Shown piece by piece: positions 55,218 through 64,000 of a stretch of DNA of 64,000 nucleotides (the first letter of the stretch is position 1; every line of letters begins with the position of its first letter). The notes under the pieces are model-generated. The model was not told the DNA's origin, ran no database searches, and saw nothing but the letters and a program-made list of their open reading frames with translations. Location: NCBI RefSeq assembly GCF_000156355.1, contig NZ_GG657904.1, positions 55,518-119,517 on the forward strand. The letters run 5' to 3'. The stretch comes from Methylophaga thiooxydans DMS010 (GTDB lineage: Bacteria; Pseudomonadota; Gammaproteobacteria; Nitrosococcales; Methylophagaceae). The translations under genes were made by a program, and so were the position numbers.

Positions 55218-57821
55218 TCATTCGACAGATTGAACCTCCCCTTGCATCCGCTTATACAACCAAGCCAATCCCAACAAAGATAAACCAAGCCCCATAAACG
55301 CCGCCACCCGCCATAATCCATCCAAGCCCGACATATCCACCAAAAAGATCTTAGCAATCACTACCGCCAACAAGCCCATACCGGCTTTGTATACGTCTTT
55401 AATTCCCCAGCGCGTCCCTAACAATACACCGGCAATCGCCATCAGCATCCACACCACTGAGTAGGTATATAACTCGCCATCACCGGTAAGCTTATTGAGC
55501 GATACGTTTTCACCCTGCCACAGCTGTCTTATTTCCAGTGCCACAAACAGCATCAATGCCAGACCAGCAAAGCGTAATGCCAATTGCCGATACCGTGGCT
55601 GATGATAATAAGCCACTAGCAACGCCCAGATAATCGGTGCGCCATACGCCAATAAGAGAATATTAAACACTGGCGTCGGAGAGAGAAGTTCGCCGCTCCA
55701 CCATGGGTTATGAATCAAAGCCGCTATGCCGTAACTCGCTAATGCCATGAGTAACAGGATTTTGGAGCAGACTTGATAGAGCGTGGCCAGACTGTGGCTG
55801 ACTTTAGCTCGGTACTGATAGGTTAATGCGAGCGCCGCCCATAACGAGGCATTAATGGAAGCTTCCACCAAACTGTAGTCATGAGCGAACACATTACCGT
55901 CATATAACCAATAACGTAGCTCCGTACCCAAGGTTAATACAAACAGGTGCAATGTCGCGGCTTCCAGCCACGCCCGCAAATGACTACCTGCCTGACATTG
56001 TCGGCTGGCTAACAACGCAAATACGGTTGCACCACCATAGGTCCAGATAGTCCAATGCATATCGCTAGCGTAGTCGAGCAACCACGGGTTGAAGGTCAGG
56101 CGCAAAATCACCATCGCTAGTGCGGCTTTGATCATCCATTCCAGCCACGGTAGCTGGTAGCGTTTCATCAGCCAGCTTAATGACAATAACTGTGCAGATA
56201 AGGCGAGAGACAATGAGGCTTCGCGGAAATAAATGGCGACCGCCAAGGTATAAGCGACATGGGTGGATAAGGTTAGCCAAAGCACCATTTGGTCGCTTTT
56301 ATCCCGCTCTAATCTGAGCGCAGCAAATAAGCCATACCCTAATCCAGCCAGCAACGTTGCGATGCTCCATGACAAAGATTGAGAAATACCGTTAACGCAG
56401 AGATAAGCCAATGTCAGCCACACCAGCGGCGATAATAATGCCAATGAGGATCGGGAGTGGCTAAAGCCCAGCTTTAACCACTGCCAGCCTGCCAAACTTG
56501 AATACAACACCGTCATCAATCCGCTATAAATCAGGAAGCTGTACTGTTGCTCTGTGGTCAGCGTAACTTGGGGATAATGACTTGTATCTAACTGCACATT
56601 AAACGCTAACAATAGCCAAACCAGCCACTGTACTCCTAAGCTCAACCACGGTAAGGCCCATAGACTATGGCGCTGAGTGGCGGCAAAACAGATCACCACC
56701 AGCAACGCCCATAAACCAAAATTAATCGCACTGAGCCCCTGAACATAAATAGACGCTGCCCATGCCAGCACAATCAGCACCATGACCAGTTGATTCATGG
56801 AGATAAACCCTGCCGCGGTGTTGATAGTTTTATTGTCTGCCAACTTAAAGAGATGTCTGCTATTAGCTTGCAGCAGCCAATCAAAGCTTGGAATCGCCAG
56901 TAACATCCAGGCAAAAATCGCTAAGTAGATACCACGAAACGCCTCAGGCTGAGTTGATGTCAGCGATAGTAACCACCAGCCCAAAGCACCTGCGACCACT
57001 CCCCACCACAACCAGCTCTTGCTGACATATCGAATCAATAGCAGTCCGGCACCGCTGATGATTAAACTGTAAATCATCGCGGCAAAAATATTACCGCTGC
57101 CAGTACTGACTAAAAGCGGCACAACATAAGCGCCGACCAGACCAATCATTGCCAACATGGGACCATGCAACAAAGCTAATATCATGGTCACCAGCGACAC
57201 GACAGCCAAGGCGACAAACACCCAAGTAGGATTCATTAACTGATAAACATGTAACGCTGCCAATAAGGCCGCATAGAGGGTAATGCTTGCACCACCAGCC
57301 AGTGAAGCAAACACGGGATCACTACTCCCCTGTCGACGGCGCAGCCAGTCAGCTGCGATATGCAATCCAATACCGGTAAGCATTGCCATGGCGATCTGTG
57401 CTTTTGGCCCCAGCAAGCCCATATTGATGCTGTACTTGACCATAAAAATACCTGCCAGACCGACACTAATGCCGCCCAGCCAGGTCATCCAGTTTTCAAT
57501 TAAATGTTGTTGCCAACGCGGACGCGCTTTTGGTTTAAGAGGGGATTCATAGCTCGGCGCTTCATGCTGCGGAGGTTTGTCAAAGCTTGACGTTTTGCTT
57601 GCAGGCTTGGGGGCTGTCCTATGCCGCTCAGAAGCTATGTTGTCGGAAAACGATTCAGGCTCTGCCGTAGCTTGCCCCTGTTCAATCACACTAAGTTGTT
57701 CTGCTAGCTGTTTGACTTGCTTACGTAAGGCTTTCTCACGGAAGAAGGCAACCCAGCCGAGTACAGCGCCGGCGATAATAAACAACACAGTTAAAACTAA
57801 AAACGTTATCTCGCCATCCAT
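55218..57821 (-). CDS. DUF2339 large integral membrane protein
   Basis: The 867-residue protein has one N-terminal helix, a short coiled-coil and Pro/Lys-rich cytoplasmic segment, then more than twenty hydrophobic helices from about residue 110. The motif NWMTWLGGISVGLAGIFMVKYS (about 110-131) and KAQIAMAMLTGI mark DUF2339. Function unknown; suggested to affect envelope or surface polymers only by its architecture. It is 50 bp downstream of xerC and probably shares its transcript. Confidence 0.88.
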   Translation of the reverse strand: MDGEITFLVLTVLFIIAGAVLGWVAFFREKALRKQVKQLAEQLSVIEQGQATAEPESFSDNIASERHRTAPKPASKTSSFDKPPQHEAPSYESPLKPKARPRWQQHLIENWMTWLGGISVGLAGIFMVKYSINMGLLGPKAQIAMAMLTGIGLHIAADWLRRRQGSSDPVFASLAGGASITLYAALLAALHVYQLMNPTWVFVALAVVSLVTMILALLHGPMLAMIGLVGAYVVPLLVSTGSGNIFAAMIYSLIISGAGLLLIRYVSKSWLWWGVVAGALGWWLLSLTSTQPEAFRGIYLAIFAWMLLAIPSFDWLLQANSRHLFKLADNKTINTAAGFISMNQLVMVLIVLAWAASIYVQGLSAINFGLWALLVVICFAATQRHSLWALPWLSLGVQWLVWLLLAFNVQLDTSHYPQVTLTTEQQYSFLIYSGLMTVLYSSLAGWQWLKLGFSHSRSSLALLSPLVWLTLAYLCVNGISQSLSWSIATLLAGLGYGLFAALRLERDKSDQMVLWLTLSTHVAYTLAVAIYFREASLSLALSAQLLSLSWLMKRYQLPWLEWMIKAALAMVILRLTFNPWLLDYASDMHWTIWTYGGATVFALLASRQCQAGSHLRAWLEAATLHLFVLTLGTELRYWLYDGNVFAHDYSLVEASINASLWAALALTYQYRAKVSHSLATLYQVCSKILLLMALASYGIAALIHNPWWSGELLSPTPVFNILLLAYGAPIIWALLVAYYHQPRYRQLALRFAGLALMLFVALEIRQLWQGENVSLNKLTGDGELYTYSVVWMLMAIAGVLLGTRWGIKDVYKAGMGLLAVVIAKIFLVDMSGLDGLWRVAAFMGLGLSLLGLAWLYKRMQGEVQSVE

Positions 57822-57871
57822 CTCTGTTTCTCCCTGTACAGCTATTGTTTATTGGCGTGGTGTTTTGTGAT

Positions 57872-58780
57872 TCAGTCTGATCGTTTTTTCGCTCGGGGAT
57901 GAGCCGAGTCATACACTTTGGCTAAATGCTGGAAATCCACATGCGTGTATATCTGGGTCGTTGAAATATCAGAATGACCTAATAATTCCTGCACCGCCCG
58001 TAAGTCACCACTTGATTCAAGCATATGAGAGGCAAAGGCATGCCTTAGACGATGAGGATGAACACGATCAGATATGCCCTGTTTTTTACCCCAGAAGCTC
58101 AAGCGTTTTTGAATCGAGCGCATTCCCAATCGTCGGCCTTGCTGGGTAATAAACACGGCTGGTTGATCAAAAAAGCCTGTCTGATCACGCTTTTCCAGCC
58201 AGTCTTGTAAAGCCTTTATCGCGACCGCGCCGACAGGACAGACTCGATCTTTATTGCCTTTACCTGTGACATGCACCAGCTGATCACCAAAATCAATATC
58301 ACGCAGATCCAGCGTCGCCAACTCAGCTAGACGTAAACCGGACGAGTAAAATAATTCCATGATCGCTCTGTCACGACAGGCAACAAAGGTATCCGCTTGC
58401 GTCTGATCAAGCAGTGCGTTCATTTGATCCACATCCAGCGTCGATGGCAGTCGTTTTTCAGCTTTGGGTGCTTGTACCGCTTGAGCAGGGTTAGTCTCTG
58501 CCAAGCCTTGGCGAATAAGATATTGATAGAGCGAGCGAGTCGCAGACAGCATGCGCTGGATAGTGCGACTGGCAAGTCCTTTGCGATGAAGAAAGGCGAT
58601 AAATTGTCGCAAGTCTGCAGGTTTAACTGAGTGCCAGTGTGACAGCTCCTGTCCTTGGCAGAAATCGATCAGTTGAGTGAGATCACGACGGTAATTGTTT
58701 ACCGTGTGGTGTGAAAGACGCCGTTGTTGCGCCAAATAGTCGAGAAAAATGTTAGCGTGCTGCTCTAGCTCATTGCTCAT
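57872..58780 (-). CDS. xerC: Tyrosine recombinase XerC
   Basis: The 302-residue recombinase resolves chromosome dimers at dif with XerD. Catalytic residues: Arg in SSGLRLAELATLDL (about 150), Lys in VTGKGNKDR (about 176), HPHRLRHAFASHML (His/Arg about 241-244), LLGHSDISTTQIYTH (His about 266, Tyr about 275). The N-terminal SAM-like domain is intact. ATG 58780 overlaps DUF484 by 11 nt; a longer frame to 58825 is disfavoured. Confidence 0.95.
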   Translation of the reverse strand: MSNELEQHANIFLDYLAQQRRLSHHTVNNYRRDLTQLIDFCQGQELSHWHSVKPADLRQFIAFLHRKGLASRTIQRMLSATRSLYQYLIRQGLAETNPAQAVQAPKAEKRLPSTLDVDQMNALLDQTQADTFVACRDRAIMELFYSSGLRLAELATLDLRDIDFGDQLVHVTGKGNKDRVCPVGAVAIKALQDWLEKRDQTGFFDQPAVFITQQGRRLGMRSIQKRLSFWGKKQGISDRVHPHRLRHAFASHMLESSGDLRAVQELLGHSDISTTQIYTHVDFQHLAKVYDSAHPRAKKRSD

Positions 58781-59480
58781 GATGGCTGTGACAATACTGG
58801 CGCAAAATACGCATAAACACTTCACCGAGGAAACTCAGGTAATCCGTTGCCATATCGGCATGGAAGCGATTAGCATCGTGGCTTCCGATCGCCAATAATC
58901 CCGCACAAGGCTCGTGTCCTAGAGGCAAACAAGCAACCGATTGAATCTGATCGGCTTGTCCACTGAATAATATTTGTTTCTGCGCTTTCGTTAACCGACC
59001 ACAAACGGGCTGTTGCTTACTCAGCAGATTATCAAAGCTGCGTAGCTTTTTATCATCCGCATGCAATTGTGCGACATTGGCACTAAGCTTTGGCAGTTCC
59101 TGTGGTTTATCGGCACTGTAAAACAAGCGCAGCGCCACATCATCAGCCGAGAACTCGTGTTTGAGTTCTTTTACCAATGCGTCGATAACACTTTTCAGAT
59201 CAGGCGCATCAAGTAAACGTAAACATAAAGCATGAACACGCTGCTGCAGCTCATTATTGCTGTGCGCGTTGTCAATCAGGGCATGCAATTGCTCATTCAG
59301 CTGCTGATTTTTTTCTTGCAGCCGTTGCAGTTGCCTCTGGGCCAGAGATATTGTGCCTTCCGGTGACGCGTTTAACTCCAGCAACTCCAGCAATTGAGGT
59401 TGTTGCAGAAATAAATCTGGGTGATCCTGCAAATACTGCTCAATATCGGCGTTAGTTAATGTTGCTTTATCGTCGCCCAC
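58770..59480 (-). CDS. DUF484 family protein
   Basis: The 236-residue protein has the DUF484 N terminus ([21 protein letters not shown], about 11-31), a coiled coil (about 45-85) and a GAF-like domain to the end. The family is constantly linked to xerC and dapF, but its function is not known. Overlaps dapF by 25 nt and xerC by 11 nt. Confidence 0.92.
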   Translation of the reverse strand: MGDDKATLTNADIEQYLQDHPDLFLQQPQLLELLELNASPEGTISLAQRQLQRLQEKNQQLNEQLHALIDNAHSNNELQQRVHALCLRLLDAPDLKSVIDALVKELKHEFSADDVALRLFYSADKPQELPKLSANVAQLHADDKKLRSFDNLLSKQQPVCGRLTKAQKQILFSGQADQIQSVACLPLGHEPCAGLLAIGSHDANRFHADMATDYLSFLGEVFMRILRQYCHSHHEQ

Positions 59481-60301
59481 GCAATTTCTCCATCAAAGAC
59501 ATGTTGCGCCGGTCCAGTCATCCACACCGAGGCGTCTTGATCTGGCCAGCTTATTTGTAAATCACCACCCGGCAGTGACACAGTCACCATCGTATTCAGC
59601 AAGCCACGTTTAATACCGCTTACAACGGCAGCACACGCTCCCGTTCCGCAAGCAGAAGTTTCACCGGCACCACGCTCAAATACGCGCAGACGAATCGAGT
59701 CTGAATCGACTATTTGCATAAAACCCGCATTGACCCTTTCAGGAAAACGCTCATGTGACTCGATCAGTGGGCCAAGTTCCAACACCGATGCAACCGTCAC
59801 ATCATCCACCAGCATGACTGCATGGGGGTTTCCCATCGACAACGCGGCAATTTCCTTTTTGCCATGCTCATCAATTGTCAGCATATAGGTGGTAGCTTCC
59901 TCAGCCTGAAATGGAATTTTGGCTGGTTCAAAAATGGGCTTACCCATGTCCACTGTCACGCTGCCATCAGCTTGCAAGGTCGGATAAATCAAACCAGAGG
60001 CAGTTTCGACCGCAATGGTGTCTTTCGTCGTGAGGCCTTTATCTCGCACAAAACGCGCAAAGCAACGCGCGCCATTGCCACACTGAGCAACTTCGCCGCC
60101 ATCGGCGTTGAAAATACGATAGCGAAAATCAGCCTCTGCGGTTTGTGGTTTTTCCACCAGCAATAACTGATCGCAACCCACACCAAAACGCCTGTCTGAC
60201 AAAAACTGAATTTGCGCAGATGTTAATTCGACTGTTTGTTCGATAGCGTCGATAACAACAAAGTCATTACCAAGGCCATGCATTTTGCTGAATTTCAACA
60301 T
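59456..60301 (-). CDS. dapF: Diaminopimelate epimerase
   Basis: The 281-residue cofactor-independent epimerase converts LL- to meso-diaminopimelate for lysine and peptidoglycan. Its two catalytic cysteines are visible: Cys74 in AQCGNGARC, and the second in [12 protein letters not shown] (near residue 223). The N terminus [16 protein letters not shown] is canonical. lysA ends 2 nt upstream. Confidence 0.97.
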   Translation of the reverse strand: MLKFSKMHGLGNDFVVIDAIEQTVELTSAQIQFLSDRRFGVGCDQLLLVEKPQTAEADFRYRIFNADGGEVAQCGNGARCFARFVRDKGLTTKDTIAVETASGLIYPTLQADGSVTVDMGKPIFEPAKIPFQAEEATTYMLTIDEHGKKEIAALSMGNPHAVMLVDDVTVASVLELGPLIESHERFPERVNAGFMQIVDSDSIRLRVFERGAGETSACGTGACAAVVSGIKRGLLNTMVTVSLPGGDLQISWPDQDASVWMTGPAQHVFDGEIAWATIKQH

Positions 60302-60303
60302 GG

Positions 60304-61554
60304 TTATGCCTGCAGAATGTGCTCTCCCGCGTACAACGATTCGATCGTTTCACGTTCACGAACCAGATGCACCTGATCACCATCGACCATTACTTCTGCC
60401 GCACGTGGACGCGAGTTGTAATTCGAACTCATGGTAAAGCCATAAGCACCCGCCGAGCGAATGGCCAAGAAATCACCTTGTTTAATGGCTAAAAGGCGAT
60501 CTTTACCTAAAAAGTCACCTGTTTCGCATATAGGACCAACAATATCATATGTGGCTTCCTCTGCATCGCTGTTTAACATCACTGGCTGAATTTCCTGCCA
60601 TGACTGGTACAGCGCAGGCCGCAACAAATCATTCATGGCTGCATCGACAATCGCAAACTGCTTGGCTTCTGTCGGTTTAATAAACTCAACCTGGGTCAGC
60701 AAAATCCCTGCGTTACCGGCGATGGCTCTCCCCGGCTCTAACAGAATTTCTAAGTCGCGATCAGTTAATAATGGCTGCAACGCCTCAGCATATTCAGCAG
60801 GTGTCGGCGGCGTTTCATCACGATAGTGAATACCTAAACCACCACCAATATCGAGGTGTTTGATAGTAATGCCATCTTCTGCCAATTCATCTATTAGCGT
60901 CAGAACACGTTTGAGTGCGTCAACAAACGGTGAAACGGTCGTCAGTTGCGAGCCGATATGACAGTCAACGCCGACTACATTGAGGTTCGACATCTGTTTC
61001 GCTGACTGGTACACCGTCCGGGCATCTTCGATAGCGATACCAAACTTATTTTCTTTCAAACCGGTAGAGATATAAGGATGGGTTTGCGCGTCAACATCAG
61101 GGTTGACACGAATAGAAACCGGCGCGACTTTGTTTAACATTGCCGCAACATCATTAATACGCGCTAACTCGGGAATCGATTCCACATTAAAACAACGAAT
61201 ATTTTGATTGAGCGCATATTCAATTTCTTCACGGTTTTTTCCGACTCCCGAAAAGACCGTTTTTGCCGCTTCACCACCTGCCGCAATAACACGCGCTAAT
61301 TCACCTGCTGAAACAATATCAAATCCCGACCCGAGTCTGGCCAGAACATTCAATACAGCTAAGTTTGAATTGGCTTTTACCGCATAACACACCAAATGGG
61401 CATGATTTGAAAACGCGTCATCAAAGGCTTTCCAATGACGCGCTAATGTCGCACGGGAGTATACGTATGTTGGGGTGCCATACTGTTGTGTGATTTGCGT
61501 TACAGAGACATTTTCTGCGTGCAGTGTGTCTGCCTGATACTGAAAATAATCCAT
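60304..61554 (-). CDS. lysA: Diaminopimelate decarboxylase
   Basis: The 416-residue PLP enzyme makes L-lysine from meso-DAP. The PLP Lys is in [13 protein letters not shown] (about 58-70), the phosphate loop in [10 protein letters not shown], and C-terminal [11 protein letters not shown] and [16 protein letters not shown] are all present. It sits between lptM (9-bp gap) and dapF. Confidence 0.97.
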   Translation of the reverse strand: MDYFQYQADTLHAENVSVTQITQQYGTPTYVYSRATLARHWKAFDDAFSNHAHLVCYAVKANSNLAVLNVLARLGSGFDIVSAGELARVIAAGGEAAKTVFSGVGKNREEIEYALNQNIRCFNVESIPELARINDVAAMLNKVAPVSIRVNPDVDAQTHPYISTGLKENKFGIAIEDARTVYQSAKQMSNLNVVGVDCHIGSQLTTVSPFVDALKRVLTLIDELAEDGITIKHLDIGGGLGIHYRDETPPTPAEYAEALQPLLTDRDLEILLEPGRAIAGNAGILLTQVEFIKPTEAKQFAIVDAAMNDLLRPALYQSWQEIQPVMLNSDAEEATYDIVGPICETGDFLGKDRLLAIKQGDFLAIRSAGAYGFTMSSNYNSRPRAAEVMVDGDQVHLVRERETIESLYAGEHILQA

Positions 61555-61563
61555 CTTAAATGC

Positions 61564-61692
61564 TTATCCTGCTGTGATGTTGTCGATTTCGCCTTCCGGC
61601 AGATAAAGATCGCCCTTCTGACCACATGCGGTCAGCATCAACATGCTGCACAGAAGTAAGGCAGGCATATTCCAACGTAAGAATTTTTGCAT
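61564..61692 (-). CDS. lptM: LPS translocon maturation lipoprotein LptM (YifL)
   Basis: A 42-residue frame starts at ATG 61692. Residues 1-22 form a lipoprotein signal and LTAC places the lipidated Cys at 23, followed by GQKGDLYLPEG, the hallmark of LptM/YifL. LptM helps assemble the LptDE outer-membrane LPS translocon. It is upstream of lysA-dapF, as yifL is in enteric bacteria. The gene is short enough to be missed by length-filtered gene finders. Confidence 0.93.
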   Translation of the reverse strand: MQKFLRWNMPALLLCSMLMLTACGQKGDLYLPEGEIDNITAG

Positions 61693-61837
61693 TTTTATTC
61701 CCCAAAATTCATGAATAACGGGCAGTATATACGGGAAAGACTAAGACGTCTTGACAGCAGAAACTAGAATTTCTTGTTTAACTTACATACTATTAGCCTT
61801 TAAGAGCTCAGCTTATGTTAAGGAATCGCAAATAGTC

Positions 61838-63553
61838 ATGGCAAATATGGCACCCCCCATGAGACTCAGTGGCTTAGCAAGACGTTTAGTTACTGAAGGC
61901 TTGTTAAACGATGAGCAAGCCCATACCGCGCAAACCGCAGCAAAAGATGCCAAGCAACCCTTTGTCACATACTTGGTCAATCACAAAATCTTAGCTAGTG
62001 GTGCTATCGCTGCAATTGCATCGCAAGAGTTTGGCGTGCCGATATTTGATATCAACGCTATGAATCTGGATATGGCGGCTACCAGCCTCATCCAAGAAAA
62101 ACTTATTCGTCAGCACAATGCCTTGCCTTTATTTAAACGCGGCAAGCGTCTATACATCGCGGTTTCTGATCCTACCAACCTACAAGCACTTGATGAGTTT
62201 CAATTCAACACGGCGATGAATACCTACCCGATTCTCGTCGATGAACAAAAGCTGTCATCGGTGATTGAAAAGGCATTAGATAAAACCGATGAACAACTAG
62301 ACAGCTTTGGTGATGAAGATCTTGACGATATTGATCTGGGACCGGATGAAGCTGATAAAGGCGATGACATTACTGCCGCTAATATCGATGACACGCCAGT
62401 CGTCCGATTTATCAACGGCATCTTGACCGGAGCAATCAAAGCTGGCGCATCCGATATTCACTTTGAGCCTTACGAAAAGAAATACCGCGTCCGCATGCGG
62501 ATTGACGGCATGTTACACGAAATGAAAACAGCGCCTGTCGCCTTGGGTGGACGGATTGCAGCGCGTCTAAAAGTATTGTCTCGGCTAAATATTGCAGAAC
62601 GTCGCATCCCACAAGATGGCCGTATGCGTTTGAAGCTGTCAAAAACCAAAGCCATTGATTTTCGTGTGAATACTTGCCCCACCTTATTTGGCGAAAAAAT
62701 CGTTTTACGTATTCTTGACCCGACAAGTGCACAGCTGGGTATCGATGCATTGGGGTACGAAGAAGACCAGAAAGCAACCTTTTTAGAAATCATGCATAAG
62801 CCTTATGGCATGGTATTGGTAACCGGTCCGACAGGTAGTGGTAAAACCGTATCGCTTTATACCGCATTGAATATTCTCAATACGGGTGACCGCAATATTT
62901 CAACCGCTGAAGATCCTGCTGAAATCAGTCTGCCTGGTGTTAACCAAGTTAACGTTCACCCTGCCATTGGGTTTGGCTTTTCTGAAGCATTACGTGCGTT
63001 CTTGCGTCAGGATCCGGACATCATCATGGTGGGTGAGATTCGTGACTTAGAAACGGCGGAAATCGCTATTAAGGCAGCCCAAACAGGTCATATGGTGTTC
63101 TCAACACTACATACTAACGATGCACCACAAACGCTAACACGTCTTGCCAATATGGGCGTACCTGCCTTCAATATCGCCTCTGCAGTCTCACTGATCATTG
63201 CGCAGCGTTTGGCTAGAAGACTTTGCTCCAAATGTAAAACTGCTGAAGATCTACCCAATGATGTGCTTCTTAAGGAAGGCTTTACTCAGGAACAGATTGA
63301 CGCCGGAATTACTGTCAACAAAGCGGTCGGATGCGACAGCTGTACTGAGGGCTACAAAGGCCGTGTTGGTATCTATCAGGTCATGCCTGTTTCTGATGCC
63401 ATGGGACGGATAATTATGGAAGACGGTAATGCCATTCAGTTAGCGGATCAAGCGAGTAAAGAAGGAATTGATGATTTGCGTAAATCAGGGCTCAAAAAAG
63501 TGGCTGCGGGTCTTACCAGCCTTGAAGAAATTAACCGTGTGATCAAGGAGTAA
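61838..63553 (+). CDS. pilB: Type IV pilus assembly ATPase PilB
   Basis: The 571-residue extension ATPase powers type IV pilus growth. The N-terminal MshEN-like part (about 5-150, LSGLARRLVTEGLLND) may bind cyclic-di-GMP in some PilB/MshE proteins. The C-terminal ATPase has Walker A GPTGSGKTVSLYT (about 328-340), Walker B DIIMVGEIRD (about 391-400), His-box QTGHMVFSTLHTNDA and a CSKC/CDSC zinc motif (about 465-510). ATG 61838 was chosen over a longer frame; the AAGGA site is rather far (about 13 nt). pilC follows 3 nt after the stop. Confidence 0.96.
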   Translation: MANMAPPMRLSGLARRLVTEGLLNDEQAHTAQTAAKDAKQPFVTYLVNHKILASGAIAAIASQEFGVPIFDINAMNLDMAATSLIQEKLIRQHNALPLFKRGKRLYIAVSDPTNLQALDEFQFNTAMNTYPILVDEQKLSSVIEKALDKTDEQLDSFGDEDLDDIDLGPDEADKGDDITAANIDDTPVVRFINGILTGAIKAGASDIHFEPYEKKYRVRMRIDGMLHEMKTAPVALGGRIAARLKVLSRLNIAERRIPQDGRMRLKLSKTKAIDFRVNTCPTLFGEKIVLRILDPTSAQLGIDALGYEEDQKATFLEIMHKPYGMVLVTGPTGSGKTVSLYTALNILNTGDRNISTAEDPAEISLPGVNQVNVHPAIGFGFSEALRAFLRQDPDIIMVGEIRDLETAEIAIKAAQTGHMVFSTLHTNDAPQTLTRLANMGVPAFNIASAVSLIIAQRLARRLCSKCKTAEDLPNDVLLKEGFTQEQIDAGITVNKAVGCDSCTEGYKGRVGIYQVMPVSDAMGRIIMEDGNAIQLADQASKEGIDDLRKSGLKKVAAGLTSLEEINRVIKE

Positions 63554-63556
63554 CAC

Positions 63557-64000
63557 ATGGCAGAAGCGATAGCGAGCAAGGCGAAAAAAACAAAGGTCAA
63601 GGTGCCAAACATCTACCTTTGGCAAGGCACTAATAAGCAGGGCCGACGTATTAAAGGCCAAGTTTCTGCTGAAAACCTCAACCAGGCAAAAGCCGAATTA
63701 CGAAGTCAGGGGATAGCCCCCCTGAAAATCAAAAAGAAGCCCAAAGATCTGTTTGCCCCGCGCAAGCCGAAAATCAAACCGTCGGATATTGCTGTTTTCA
63801 GTCGCATGTTAGCAACGATGATGTCTTCCGGCGTACCACTGATGCAGTCCATGCAAATCATCGGCGAAGGCCATGAAAATGCCAGTATGCAAGAAATGAT
63901 CCTTGCCATTAAAGCTGATGTCGAGTCAGGAACCAGCCTTGCTCAGTCTCTGGGGAAATTTCCTCTCTATTTTGATGATCTCTACGTCAACCTTGTCAAT
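63557..64000 (+). CDS. pilC: Type IV pilus inner-membrane platform protein PilC (partial)
   Basis: ATG 63557 has an ideal AAGGAG site 6 nt upstream. The first 148 residues are seen before the window ends: a basic N terminus, YLWQGTNKQGRRIKGQVSAE (20-39), and the first PilC/GspF helical domain with IAVFSRMLATMMSSGVPLMQ (about 78-97). It couples PilB rotation to pilin insertion. The 3' part is outside the window. Confidence 0.95.
   Translation, partial: MAEAIASKAKKTKVKVPNIYLWQGTNKQGRRIKGQVSAENLNQAKAELRSQGIAPLKIKKKPKDLFAPRKPKIKPSDIAVFSRMLATMMSSGVPLMQSMQIIGEGHENASMQEMILAIKADVESGTSLAQSLGKFPLYFDDLYVNLVN

Noticed and set aside
61751..61779. TTGACA at 61751 as a pilB -35 element
   Set aside because: No reasonable -10 hexamer lies 16-18 nt downstream; not strong enough to list.

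Overview
The window looks like chromosomal DNA of a free-living, probably marine or methylotrophic gammaproteobacterium. Moderate G+C content, a Pseudomonas-like LPS core cluster, slmA/argB/algC/dut/coaBC linkage, DUF484-xerC and DUF2782-polA neighbourhoods and a type IV pilus pilB/pilC pair all point to that class. Gene complement and composition remind me of Methylophaga, but that is an impression, not something the sequence proves. Genes are dense, many joined by ATGA stop/start overlaps. I saw no rRNA, tRNA, CRISPR array, insertion sequence or prophage.

Layout. 1-2502 is the 5' part of a giant LapA-type adhesin that runs off the left edge. 2740-11380 is one tight leftward run: Nif3-like, YihY, coaBC, dut, algC (with a long membrane extension), argB, slmA and an orphan receiver. 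11436-16145 holds a DUF4126 membrane protein, cheR, a short-chain dehydrogenase and a GGDEF/EAL protein. 16146-18553 is a nitrogen module: an FNT channel and cyanase behind a sigma54-like promoter with an NtrC-like site, facing a second FNT channel. 18670-28634 carries clpB (sigma32-type promoter), an acyltransferase, yciO, rnm, yciB, yciI, bolA, a tandem PilZ protein, pmbA and a JAMM protease. 28631-34843 has a MoeB-like E1, prmC, a tail-anchored receiver protein, rsmE, an inositol monophosphatase, pgeF and a ZIP transporter.

34847-49714 is a lipopolysaccharide inner-core locus: waaF, a membrane glycosyltransferase-like protein, four kinase-fold proteins with five kinase-like domains (InaA-like, YrbL-like, a tandem kinase, WaaP), a NodU/WapO-type carbamoyltransferase, an O-acetyltransferase, waaG, gmhA, an FAD oxidoreductase, an aldo/keto reductase, hldE and waaC. 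It should make ADP-heptose, assemble Hep I/Hep II and add phosphate, carbamoyl and acetyl groups. 49723-64000 holds thrB, DUF2782, polA, an accessory coiled-coil membrane protein beside a non-coding palindrome-rich mosaic, DUF2339, the lptM-lysA-dapF-DUF484-xerC operon (lptM is a 42-residue lipoprotein gene) and pilB with the start of pilC.

Themes: surface attachment under cyclic-di-GMP (LapG-cleavable adhesin, GGDEF/EAL, PilZ, pili), a heavily decorated LPS core, and nitrogen scavenging from cyanate.
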